Part shown: piece after piece, positions 1-10,552 of the stretch | Numbering within the stretch: position 1 is the first letter of the stretch | Layout of the letters: each line of letters opens with the position of its first letter | Assembly: GCA_947455595.1 (NCBI GenBank) | Contig: CANGOP010000010.1 | Location: 34,743 to 98,742 of the forward strand | Length of the DNA stretch: 64,000 nucleotides | From: Gammaproteobacteria bacterium | GTDB taxonomy: Bacteria > Pseudomonadota > Gammaproteobacteria > Steroidobacterales > Steroidobacteraceae | Reading direction: 5' to 3' | Translations under genes and position numbers: made by a program | Notes under the pieces: model-generated | Database searches by the model: none | The model's input: only the letters and a program-made list of their open reading frames with translations | Told to the model about the DNA's origin: nothing

Positions 1-563
1 CGCTGGAAACCTTGCCGGCGCCAATCCCCTACCTGGCGGCCGATCGACCTAGGAGGGAGCGCTGGTCGGCCTGGCTGGGCCCCAGAACAGGGCCACGTAT
101 CGGCATCGCGTGGGCGGGTAATCCACGCTCAGAGCAGGATGACCTTCGCGGGCGATCCGTGCCGCTGGCCGCATTTGCCGGCCTGCTGTCGATCGAGGGC
201 GCCCAACTGATTTCCTTGCAGCGGGAATACGGTCTTGAGCAGTTGCGTGAGCCGCCATGGGCGGGTCGACTGCGCTGCCCGGATCCGCCTCTGGACGCCG
301 GAAGCGACGGGTTTTTGGATACCGCGGCGCTCATCTGCTCGCTCGATCTCGTCATCACCTGCGATACGTCGATCGCCCATCTCGCCGGGGGACTCGGTCA
401 CCCGACGTGGGTCGCCCTGCATCACACGCCGGATTGGCGCTGGTTGCGGGATCGGGAGGATTCGCCCTGGTATCCGACGCTCAGGCTGGTTCGCCAGACG
501 CAGCCCGGCAATTGGACGGAGGTTTTCTCGGTCGTCGCCCAACAGGTCGTCAGGCAGCCCTAA
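1..563 (+). CDS. Glycosyltransferase family 9-like domain, C-terminal part of a truncated gene
   Basis: The reading frame is open from the left edge (codons in phase from base 3) to a TAA at 561-563, so only the last ~187 residues are visible. The segment around GPRIGIAWAGNP, followed by CSLDLVITCDTSIAHLAGGLG and WVALHHTPDWRW, matches the C-terminal half of heptosyltransferase-like (GT9) domains. In many proteobacteria this domain closes large TPR-repeat proteins of unknown sugar specificity. The TPR part, if present, lies outside the window. The gene ends 63 bases before parA and reads in the same direction. Acceptor and donor cannot be told from this fragment. Confidence 0.75.
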   Translation, partial: LETLPAPIPYLAADRPRRERWSAWLGPRTGPRIGIAWAGNPRSEQDDLRGRSVPLAAFAGLLSIEGAQLISLQREYGLEQLREPPWAGRLRCPDPPLDAGSDGFLDTAALICSLDLVITCDTSIAHLAGGLGHPTWVALHHTPDWRWLRDREDSPWYPTLRLVRQTQPGNWTEVFSVVAQQVVRQP

Positions 564-626
564 ACCCACACGTTCTGCATGGGCGACGCGAATTCGGTGC
601 CGCCCCGGTGTTATTCTGGCCGACCT

Positions 627-1445
627 ATGAACCGCATCATCGCGATCGCCAACCAAAAAGGTGGCGTGGGTAAGACCACGACTGCCGTCAATTTGACTGC
701 GTCGCTCGCCGCGACCAAGCGCCGCGTGCTGCTCGTGGATCTGGATCCGCAGGGCAATGCCACCATGGGGTGCGGGCTCGATAAGGCGAATCTGGAGCGC
801 TCGGTTACCGATGTTCTGTTGGGTGAGTGCCCGGCCGCAGAGGCGGTATTGCCAGCCCCGGTCGGCGGCTTCGACATCATTGGCGGCAATCAAGACATCA
901 CGGCGGCGGAAGTCCGCTTGCTCGGCTTGTTGGCCGGCCGCGAATTGAAGTTGAAGACCGCGTTGGCGCCCCTGAAGCGGGACAGCTACGACATCATTCT
1001 GATTGACTGCCCTCCGGCGCTGAACATGCTAACCGTCAACGCGTTGGTGGCGGCCGATTCGGTGCTCGTACCAATGCAGTGCGAATACTATGCACTGGAA
1101 GGGCTTTCCGCGTTGCTCAACACCATCGAGCAGATTCGCGAGAGCATCAATCCGGAGCTGGCGCTGGAAGGCATCCTGCGCACGATGCACGACCCGCGCA
1201 ACAATCTCGCTAACGAGGTAAGTGCGCAGCTCATCGAGCACTTTGGCGAGAAGGTATTTCGCACGATTATTCCCCGCAACGTGCGTTTGGCCGAGGCGCC
1301 CAGTTTTGGTCGCCCGGCGCTCTACCACGATAAGGATTCGCGCGGCGCTCTCGCCTATCTGGCGCTGGCGGGAGAAATGTTGCGCCGAGATGAAGAGCCC
1401 ACGGCGACCGATGCCGAAGGGGATGTGGAGGGTATGGAGCCATGA
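627..1445 (+). CDS. parA: Chromosome partitioning ATPase ParA (Soj)
   Basis: A 272-residue MinD/ParA-type P-loop ATPase that binds DNA nonspecifically when ATP-bound and is displaced by ParB to move origin regions apart. The deviant Walker A KGGVGKTTT is at residues 11-19, followed by LLVDLDPQGNAT and LIDCPPALN. The ATG at 627 is preferred over an in-frame ATG at 579, because ParA proteins start directly at the first beta strand (MNRIIAIANQKGG). The stop overlaps the parB start by four bases (ATGA), implying translational coupling. A TATTCT hexamer just upstream of the start could be a -10 element, but no convincing -35 was seen. Confidence 0.96.
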   Translation: MNRIIAIANQKGGVGKTTTAVNLTASLAATKRRVLLVDLDPQGNATMGCGLDKANLERSVTDVLLGECPAAEAVLPAPVGGFDIIGGNQDITAAEVRLLGLLAGRELKLKTALAPLKRDSYDIILIDCPPALNMLTVNALVAADSVLVPMQCEYYALEGLSALLNTIEQIRESINPELALEGILRTMHDPRNNLANEVSAQLIEHFGEKVFRTIIPRNVRLAEAPSFGRPALYHDKDSRGALAYLALAGEMLRRDEEPTATDAEGDVEGMEP

Positions 1446-2347
1446 CGACGAAGAAACCCGCCCTCGGGCGCGGTCTCGGCGCCCTATTGGGTGAAGCGAC
1501 CGCCCGGCAGGTGACCGCCAATGCGGCCGCGGTGGCGCAGTCCAAGCCGCCGGTCGATGAGCTCACCCGTCTGCCGGTCGACCTCCTGCAACGTGGCAAA
1601 TATCAGCCTCGCACGGACATGCGAGCGGATTCGTTGAATGACCTGGCGGATTCAATCAAGGCGCAGGGCATCGTCCAGCCCATAGTCGTCCGCCCCGTGG
1701 GCACGCCGGCGCCCGGCGCGTCCCAGCGCTATGAGATCATCGCCGGCGAGCGTCGCTGGCGGGCGGCGCAGATCGCCGGCCTAGAATCGGTTCCGGTCGT
1801 CATTCGGCACGTTCCGGATGACGCCGCGGTCGCGATGGCGCTGATTGAGAACATTCAGCGAGAAAATCTCAATCCATTGGAAGAAGCGCGGGCGCTCGAG
1901 CGTCTGGTGGGCGACTTCAATCTGACGCACCAAGAAGCGGCCGATGCCGTCGGCCGCTCCCGAGCAGCGGTATCCAATTTGCTGCGCTTGCTGGAATTGG
2001 CGGATGAGGTCAAAGCCCTGGTTGGCGATCGGAAAATCGAAATGGGCCACGCGCGCGCCCTCCTCGGCCTTGCCAATCGTCGTCAGCAAATTGAAGTGGC
2101 TAACCTCGTCGCGCAACGCGGACTGTCCGTGCGGGACACCGAGTCCCTCGTCCGGCGGCTGCAAAAGCCGGAACCGGCTGACGTCGTGCCGGCCGGTGAT
2201 GCCGACGTTCGCCGGCTTGAAACCGAGCTCGGCGAGCGCTTGGGCACCAAAGTGACCTTCAAGCACGGCGCCGGCGGAAAAGGACAGATGGTGATCCAGT
2301 ATTCCAGCCTTGAGGAGCTGGACGGCATCCTGGCGCGCATTCATTGA
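1442..2347 (+). CDS. parB: Chromosome partitioning protein ParB (Spo0J)
   Basis: A 301-residue centromere-binding CTPase that loads on parS and spreads. After a basic tail (ALGRGLGALLG, typical of chromosomal ParB) comes the ParB/Srx-type N-terminal domain, with the CTP-binding box GERRWRA at residues 102-108 and the ENIQRENLNPLEEA motif. A helix-turn-helix follows around residues 165-190 (HQEAADAVGRSRAAVSNLLRLLEL), then a C-terminal dimerisation domain ending in EELDGILARIH. It overlaps parA by four bases and precedes the ATP synthase operon. I noticed no obvious parS (GTTCCACGTGGAAC-like) within the window. Confidence 0.96.
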   Translation: MTTKKPALGRGLGALLGEATARQVTANAAAVAQSKPPVDELTRLPVDLLQRGKYQPRTDMRADSLNDLADSIKAQGIVQPIVVRPVGTPAPGASQRYEIIAGERRWRAAQIAGLESVPVVIRHVPDDAAVAMALIENIQRENLNPLEEARALERLVGDFNLTHQEAADAVGRSRAAVSNLLRLLELADEVKALVGDRKIEMGHARALLGLANRRQQIEVANLVAQRGLSVRDTESLVRRLQKPEPADVVPAGDADVRRLETELGERLGTKVTFKHGAGGKGQMVIQYSSLEELDGILARIH

Positions 2348-2368
2348 CATAAACCGTGTCAGTGTTTC

Positions 2369-2397
2369 TTGAAGCAGTGCAAAAAGACACCTATACT
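2369..2397 (+). promoter_or_regulatory. Predicted sigma70 promoter of the atp operon
   Basis: TTGAAG at 2369-2374 and TATACT at 2392-2397 are separated by exactly 17 bases, a good match to the housekeeping consensus (TTGACA-N17-TATAAT). It lies 22 bases downstream of the parB stop and would start transcription near 2404, giving a ~125-base leader before atpI. No better promoter was found between here and atpI. Confidence 0.7.
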
Positions 2398-2420
2398 GCG
2401 CGCGCCTCGCAGGCGGTTGG

Positions 2421-2527
2421 ATGCCGAGCCGCGTCAAGAGCATGATCGCCACGCCGAGAACCTTTCTCCGGTCGTGGTTTTTTTTGTGCGCTGAGCGGTT
2501 CCGGACTTGCCAGCTGAGGAGGTGTGC

Positions 2528-2531
<4 letters not shown>
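2421..2531 (+). other. Possible 36-codon leader ORF in the atp leader
   Basis: An ATG at 2421 opens a frame of 36 codons that runs through the hairpin and T-run at 2449-2485 and ends in TGA at 2529-2531, overlapping the atpI ATG at 2528 as ATGA. A weak AGGCGG sits upstream (around 2411-2416). The coupling-type overlap is suggestive, but an open frame of this size in GC-rich DNA can occur by chance and the peptide resembles nothing I know. Confidence 0.2.
2449..2485 (+). terminator. Intrinsic terminator or attenuator inside the atp leader
   Basis: CCACG (2449-2453) pairs with CGTGG (2473-2477). The inner CCGAG (2454-2458) pairs with CTCCGG (2466-2471) with one bulge, and eight T residues follow (2478-2485). 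This is a textbook Rho-independent terminator. It lies downstream of the predicted atp promoter and upstream of atpI, so it would end a transcript of about 80 nt unless it is bypassed. It could serve as an attenuator, end a small RNA, or block read-through from parAB. Confidence 0.7.
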
Positions 2532-4173
<1,642 letters not shown>

Positions 4174-4218
4174 GGTTTTTCGACCCTCACGGGCTCACCT
4201 CGGAACGCGAGAACCGCT

Positions 4219-4698
4219 ATGCAGATCAATGCGACTCTGATCGGTCAGGCCATTGCCTTCCTGATCCTGATCGCCTTCACCTGGAAGTTCGTATGGCCGC
4301 CGCTGTTGGGCGCCATCGAGACCCGTCAGAAGAAGATCGCCGAAGGGCTGGCGGCGGCTGACCGTGGCCAGCAGGACCTCGAGAACGCCAAGAATGAGGC
4401 GCTCTCGATCGTCCGCGAGGCACACGGCAAGGCCACGCAGATCGTCGACCAAGCCGCGCGCCGCGCCGGCGAGATGGTCGAAGAGGCTCGCGGAACCGCC
4501 GCTGCCGAAGGCGAGCGGATCGTGACGGCCGCACGTGCAGAAGTCTCCACCGAGACCGCCCGTGTCCGTGGCGAGTTGCGCGCCGAAGTCGCTCAGCTGG
4601 CCGTTGCCGGTGCCTCTCAGTTGCTCAAGCGGGAAGTCGATGCAGCCGCCCACGCGGCGCTGCTCGATGATCTCGCTGAGCGCATTGCGGCTCGCTGA
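4219..4698 (+). CDS. atpF: F0F1 ATP synthase subunit b
   Basis: A 159-residue peripheral-stalk subunit: one N-terminal membrane helix ([19 protein letters not shown]) followed by a long Ala/Glu/Arg-rich amphipathic helix that dimerises as a coiled coil and binds delta at its C-terminus. The length matches the E. coli protein (156). It sits between atpE and atpH with a 12-base gap to atpH. Only one b gene is seen, so this is a homodimeric stalk rather than the b/b' pair of phototrophs. Confidence 0.97.
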   Translation: MQINATLIGQAIAFLILIAFTWKFVWPPLLGAIETRQKKIAEGLAAADRGQQDLENAKNEALSIVREAHGKATQIVDQAARRAGEMVEEARGTAAAEGERIVTAARAEVSTETARVRGELRAEVAQLAVAGASQLLKREVDAAAHAALLDDLAERIAAR

Positions 4699-4710
4699 TC
4701 CGGAGTCACC

Positions 4711-5259
4711 ATGGCTGAAACAGCAACCGTCGCCCGTCCCTACGCCCGCGCTGCGTTTCGCCATGCGGCGGATCACGGTGCGCTTGCGCAGTGGTCGGCA
4801 CTGCTGGCAGCGGGCGCTGAAGTGGCGGCCGATGCCGGCGCGCGGGCTCTGTTTGGCAACCCGCGTGTCACTGGCGCCGAGCTCGTTGAGCTCGTGGCGG
4901 GTGTCGCAACGGCTGCCGGCGCCTCATTGGACGCCCATAGCCGCAACTTCATCGCCTTGCTCGCTGAGAACCACCGCCTCGCACTCCTTCCGGAGATCGC
5001 GGCTCAGTTCGAAGCGCTCAAAGCGGAAATTGAGCATTCGATTGACGTCGAAGTCACGACGGCCATGGCACTGACCGATGCGCAACGGGAGAAACTCTCG
5101 GGCGCACTCGCAACGCGTTTTGGTCGCACGGTTCGTCTGCACGAAACGGTGAACGCCGACCTGCTCGGTGGCGCCATCGTACGCGCGGGCGACCTCGTGC
5201 TCGACGGATCTCTTACGGGGCGTCTGGCGCGCCTCGAGCAACAGTTGTCCCAGCCGTAA
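4711..5259 (+). CDS. atpH: F0F1 ATP synthase subunit delta
   Basis: A 182-residue OSCP/delta subunit joining the b dimer to the tops of the alpha subunits. The N-terminal helical bundle starts ATVARPYARAAF, the family signature region. The C-terminal part contains VTTAMALTDAQREKL and DLLGGAIVRAGDLVLDGSLTGRL, which match the delta PROSITE region. The gene begins 12 bases after atpF and ends 44 bases before atpA. Confidence 0.96.
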   Translation: MAETATVARPYARAAFRHAADHGALAQWSALLAAGAEVAADAGARALFGNPRVTGAELVELVAGVATAAGASLDAHSRNFIALLAENHRLALLPEIAAQFEALKAEIEHSIDVEVTTAMALTDAQREKLSGALATRFGRTVRLHETVNADLLGGAIVRAGDLVLDGSLTGRLARLEQQLSQP

Positions 5260-5303
5260 GTCCGTAAGGACCACGGCCGTACTGGTTAGGTAAGGAAAGC
5301 AGC

Positions 5304-6845
5304 ATGTCCATCAAGGCTTCCGAGATCAGCGATCTCATCAAGGCCCGGATTTCGCAGTTCGATGCGGCCGCAGAGGCCAATAACGTCGGCACAGTGGTCA
5401 GTGTCACCGACGGCATCGTGCGCATTCACGGCCTCGCTGACGTTCGCTACGGTGAAATGATCGAGTTCCCGGAGAACACTTTCGGTCTCGCGCTTAATCT
5501 TGAGCGCGATTCGGTCGGTGCCGTTGTGCTCGGTGACTACCAGCACATCACTGAAGGCAACCGCGTCAAGACGACCGGTCGCATTCTCGAAGTGCCGGTG
5601 GGTCCTGAGTTGCTCGGCCGCGTCGTGGACGCTCTCGGCAACCCGATTGACGGCAAGGGTCCGTTGGCGACCAGCCTGCGCGCACCCATTGAGCGCGTTG
5701 CGCCTGGCGTGATCTATCGGCAGAGCGTTTCGCAGCCGGTGCAGACGGGCCTCAAGGCCATCGACTCGATGGTGCCGGTGGGCCGCGGTCAGCGCGAACT
5801 CATCATCGGTGACCGTCAGACCGGTAAGACCGCGGTTGCGATCGACACGATCATCAACCAGAAGGGCACCGGCGTTAAGTGCATCTACGTCGCCATCGGC
5901 CAGAAGCAAAGCTCGATCGCCAACGTGGTGCGTAAGCTCGAAGAGCATGGCGCGATGGATCACACGATCATCGTTGCAGCCTCAGCGTCGACGCCGGCTG
6001 CCATGCAGTACCTCGCCCCCTACTCGGGCTGCGCGATGGGCGAATACTTCATGGATAACGGTGAAGACGCGTTGATCATTTATGACGATCTCACCAAGCA
6101 GGCTTGGGCGTATCGTCAGATTTCGCTGCTCTTGCGCCGTCCGCCAGGCCGCGAAGCCTATCCTGGCGACGTGTTCTACCTGCACTCGCGTCTCCTTGAG
6201 CGCTCGGCGCGCGTCAATGCCGAGTACGTTGAAAAAGCGACGGGCGGTCGTGTGAAGGGCAAGACCGGTTCACTCACCGGTTTGCCGATCATCGAAACGC
6301 AAGCCGGCGACGTCACCGCGTTCGTTCCAACGAACGTGATTTCGATCACCGACGGTCAGATCTTCCTTGAGACTGACTTATTCAACTCAGGCATCCGCCC
6401 GGCCATCAACGCCGGCATCTCCGTGTCGCGCGTCGGTGGCGCTGCTCAGACCGGCATCATCAAGAAGCTCGGCGGCGGTGTCCGTCTGGCGCTCGCCCAG
6501 TACCGCGAGTTGGCGGCGTTCTCTCAGTTCGCCTCCGATCTCGACGAAGCCACCCGCCGTCAGCTTGATCGCGGTGTGCGCGTCGTTGAATTGATGAAGC
6601 AGAAGCAGTACTCACCGATGTCAGTTGCCGAAATGGCGCTGTCGCTGTATGCGGTGAACGGCGGCTACTTCGACAAGGTTCCGCGTGAAAAGGTTGTCTC
6701 GGCCGAGGCTCAGCTGCAGTCGTTTGCGAAGACGAACGCGGCTGATCTGGTGAAGTCGATCAACGACAAGCCGGAACTTTCCAAGGACGTCGACGCGGGC
6801 CTGAAGAAGGTCTGCGAAGACTTCTTCTCCGCGGCGAGCTTCTAA
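5304..6845 (+). CDS. atpA: F0F1 ATP synthase subunit alpha
   Basis: A 513-residue non-catalytic nucleotide-binding subunit. The P-loop GDRQTGKT is at residues 169-176, as in E. coli, and the family signature [18 protein letters not shown] is present. The N-terminal beta-barrel starts near residue 25 and the C-terminal helical bundle ends [11 protein letters not shown]. The length equals the E. coli subunit. It is preceded by a purine-rich GTAAGGAAAG ribosome-binding site. Confidence 0.98.
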   Translation: MSIKASEISDLIKARISQFDAAAEANNVGTVVSVTDGIVRIHGLADVRYGEMIEFPENTFGLALNLERDSVGAVVLGDYQHITEGNRVKTTGRILEVPVGPELLGRVVDALGNPIDGKGPLATSLRAPIERVAPGVIYRQSVSQPVQTGLKAIDSMVPVGRGQRELIIGDRQTGKTAVAIDTIINQKGTGVKCIYVAIGQKQSSIANVVRKLEEHGAMDHTIIVAASASTPAAMQYLAPYSGCAMGEYFMDNGEDALIIYDDLTKQAWAYRQISLLLRRPPGREAYPGDVFYLHSRLLERSARVNAEYVEKATGGRVKGKTGSLTGLPIIETQAGDVTAFVPTNVISITDGQIFLETDLFNSGIRPAINAGISVSRVGGAAQTGIIKKLGGGVRLALAQYRELAAFSQFASDLDEATRRQLDRGVRVVELMKQKQYSPMSVAEMALSLYAVNGGYFDKVPREKVVSAEAQLQSFAKTNAADLVKSINDKPELSKDVDAGLKKVCEDFFSAASF

Positions 6846-6859
6846 GACAGCAGGCAACC

Positions 6860-7720
6860 ATGGCCGGCGCAAAAGAAATCCGCACGAAGATCGCGAGCAT
6901 CAAGAGCACGCAAAAGATCACCAAGGCCATGGAAATGGTCGCGGCGAGCAAAATGCGTCGTGCTCAAGAGCGTCGTCGTGCCGCAGCACCGTATGCGGAG
7001 AAGATCCGCCACGTGATCGGGCACCTGCGCCTGGCGAACCCAGACTACCGCCATCCGTATCTGACGGAGCGAGCGGTGAAGTCCGTCGGGCTCGTTATCG
7101 TCAGCACCGATCGCGGCTTGTGCGGCGGTCTCAACGTGAACGTCTTCAAGCAGGCGCTTAGCGAGATCCGTCGTTACGAGGAAGAAGGCGTTGCCGTCGA
7201 ACTGTGTTTGATCGGTTCGAAAGCGCAGCAGTTCTTCCGTCGCATGAAGTACCCGATTGCGGCCACCATCACTCACCTCGGGGACAAGCCGCACGCGGCG
7301 TCACTGATCGGTGCGGTGAAGGTCATGCTCGATGCGTACATCGAAGGCCGCATTGACCGTCTGTCCATTGTGCACGCTGAGTTCATCAATACGATGAGCC
7401 AGAAGCCGGTGGCCCGCCAACTTCTGCCCGCCGAGCCTGTGAAGAGCTCAGAGCTGCAGGATATGTGGGATTACATCTACGAACCGTCTGCCGGCGAGCT
7501 GCTCGAGGGCTTTATGGCGCGGTATATCGAATCGCAGGTCTACTTGGGTGCCGTTGAAAACGTCGCCTGTGAGATGGCGGCTCGAATGGTCGCGATGAAG
7601 AGCGCGACCGATAACGCAGGCAAGCTGATCGACGAACTGCAGCTGATCTATAACAAGGCGCGGCAGGCGGCGATTACCAAGGAAATTTCCGAGATCGTCG
7701 GCGGCGCCGCCGCCGTTTGA
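6860..7720 (+). CDS. atpG: F0F1 ATP synthase subunit gamma
   Basis: A 286-residue central rotor shaft. The N-terminal helix [31 protein letters not shown] and the C-terminal helix containing [28 protein letters not shown] form the antiparallel coiled coil inside alpha3beta3. The central Rossmann-like part includes [12 protein letters not shown], typical of gamma. It starts 14 bases after atpA and ends 16 before atpD. Confidence 0.97.
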   Translation: MAGAKEIRTKIASIKSTQKITKAMEMVAASKMRRAQERRRAAAPYAEKIRHVIGHLRLANPDYRHPYLTERAVKSVGLVIVSTDRGLCGGLNVNVFKQALSEIRRYEEEGVAVELCLIGSKAQQFFRRMKYPIAATITHLGDKPHAASLIGAVKVMLDAYIEGRIDRLSIVHAEFINTMSQKPVARQLLPAEPVKSSELQDMWDYIYEPSAGELLEGFMARYIESQVYLGAVENVACEMAARMVAMKSATDNAGKLIDELQLIYNKARQAAITKEISEIVGGAAAV

Positions 7721-7724
7721 GTAA

Positions 7725-9179
<1,455 letters not shown>

Positions 9180-9189
9180 GGACTGAATC

Positions 9190-9612
9190 ATGGCCTCGAC
9201 CATCAACGTCGACATCGTCAGCGCCGAGGGTGAGATTCACTCCGGCGTTGCCAGCATGGTCTTCGTACCGGCAATTCAGGGTGAGCTCGGCATCGCGCCG
9301 CGGCACGCACCGCTGCTCACCATGCTAAAGCCGGGTGAGGTTCGTGTGCAGACCGTCGACGGCGAAGAACACAGTTTCTACGTCGGTGGCGGCGCACTGG
9401 AAATTCAGCCACAGCGGGTGACTGTGTTGGCCGATACGGCGATCCGTGCGCATGACCTCGATGAAGCGGAGGCCTTGGCTGCCAAGCAGCGAGCCGAAGA
9501 GGCCATGCAGGGTACCGTTGACCAGATGGGCTTAGCTGAAGCGCAGGCGGAGTTGTTGCGTGCAGCGGCTCAGCTCAAGATGCTTGAGAAGATTCGTAAG
9601 CTGCGCAAGTAA
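9190..9612 (+). CDS. atpC: F0F1 ATP synthase subunit epsilon
   Basis: A 140-residue rotor subunit: an N-terminal beta-sandwich (INVDIVSAEGEIHSG through LADTAIRAHDLD), then a C-terminal two-helix region that can inhibit ATPase activity. LGIAPRHAPLLTMLKPGEVRV is characteristic of the family. It is the last gene of the operon, 10 bases after atpD, and is followed by a strong intrinsic terminator. Confidence 0.97.
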   Translation: MASTINVDIVSAEGEIHSGVASMVFVPAIQGELGIAPRHAPLLTMLKPGEVRVQTVDGEEHSFYVGGGALEIQPQRVTVLADTAIRAHDLDEAEALAAKQRAEEAMQGTVDQMGLAEAQAELLRAAAQLKMLEKIRKLRK

Positions 9613-9639
9613 GCGGACACTCTCGAGTTGCCCCGAAAG

Positions 9640-9661
9640 CCCCGCTTATCGCGGGGTTTTT
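9640..9661 (+). terminator. Rho-independent terminator of the atp operon
   Basis: CCCCGC and GCGGGG form a perfect six-base-pair GC stem around TTATC, followed directly by TTTTT (9657-9661), 27 bases after the atpC stop. Confidence 0.9.
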
Positions 9662-9684
9662 GCTGTTGGTTGAGAGAGACTACC

Positions 9685-10458
9685 ATGACTCCAGTCGATC
9701 AACGCGCGCTGTCCAAAGTGCCGCAGGTGACGGTCGGTTTTTGGGCGCTGAAGATTGCTGCCACCACGCTCGGGGAAACCGGCGGTGATGCCGTCTCCAT
9801 GTCGATGGGGCTCGGCTACCTCATCAGCACGGGCTTCTTTGGGCTGATCTTTGCCATCGCGGTCTACGCGCAGATTCGGTCCCGGGCGTTTCACCCGCTG
9901 CTGTACTGGTTCACCATTGTCGCTACGACGACCGTCGGAACGACCTTGGCTGATCTGGCCGATCGATCGCTCGGACTGGGATATGCCGGCGGATCAGCGC
10001 TTTTGATTGCCTTGCTACTCGGCACATTCGCGCTGTGGTATCGCGCGACCGGAACAGTGTCTATCGGATCGGTCCACACTGCTCGCGCAGAAGCGTATTA
10101 CTGGCTCACGATCATGTGTTCGCAGACGCTGGGCACTGCGTTGGGTGACTGGACAGCGGATACCGCTGACTTAGGTTACGCCGGTGCGGCGATCGGCTTT
10201 GGCGCTCTGCTGGCGCTGATCGTCGCTCTGCACTATGCCACGCGAGTGTCGAAGACCATCCTCTTTTGGTTGGCCTTTGTGTTGACGCGGCCGCTGGGGG
10301 CTGTGGTGGGCGACTATCTGGACAAGCCACTGTCGGACGGTGGACTCGCCTTGAGTCGCTATGCTGCTTCCGCCGTCCTCGTCCTATTCATGATTGCGTG
10401 TCTGTGGTTGTTCCCGTCGCGAGCTACCGACTCCCGTCTAAGTTCCCGTACTCACTGA
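9685..10458 (+). CDS. DUF347 (COG4705) multi-repeat membrane protein
   Basis: A 257-residue integral membrane protein with about eight hydrophobic segments built from four related repeats. Each repeat carries a small-residue motif near GTxLGDxxxxxxGLGYAG: GETGGDAVSMSMGLGY, GTTLADLADRSLGLGY, GTALGDWTADTADLGY and GAVVGDYLDKPLSDGG. This repeat defines the DUF347 family, whose function is not established. The ATG at 9685 is preferred over an earlier in-frame start that would overlap the atp terminator. It is monocistronic and converges on a peptidase gene. Confidence 0.85.
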   Translation: MTPVDQRALSKVPQVTVGFWALKIAATTLGETGGDAVSMSMGLGYLISTGFFGLIFAIAVYAQIRSRAFHPLLYWFTIVATTTVGTTLADLADRSLGLGYAGGSALLIALLLGTFALWYRATGTVSIGSVHTARAEAYYWLTIMCSQTLGTALGDWTADTADLGYAGAAIGFGALLALIVALHYATRVSKTILFWLAFVLTRPLGAVVGDYLDKPLSDGGLALSRYAASAVLVLFMIACLWLFPSRATDSRLSSRTH

Positions 10459-10480
10459 GCAGCTGACGAGCGAACCGCAT

Positions 10481-10511
10481 CAGGAGGCGGCTTACGGTCG
10501 GCCGCCGCCTG
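10481..10511. terminator. Hairpin between convergent genes, possible terminator
   Basis: CAGGAGGCGGC and GCCGCCGCCTG can form an 11-bp stem with one mismatch and a nine-base loop, in the gap between two convergent genes. There is no T-run on either strand, so it is either a weak bidirectional terminator or a 3'-end stabiliser. Confidence 0.45.
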
Positions 10512-10552
10512 ACAGACAACTTCAGGGAGCGTCAGTCACGCCTCAAGACCGC

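Noticed and set aside
627..2527. parS site near parAB
   Set aside because: No GTTTCACGTGAAAC-like or GTTCCACGTGGAAC-like 14-16-mer was noticed by eye; parS may lie outside the window.
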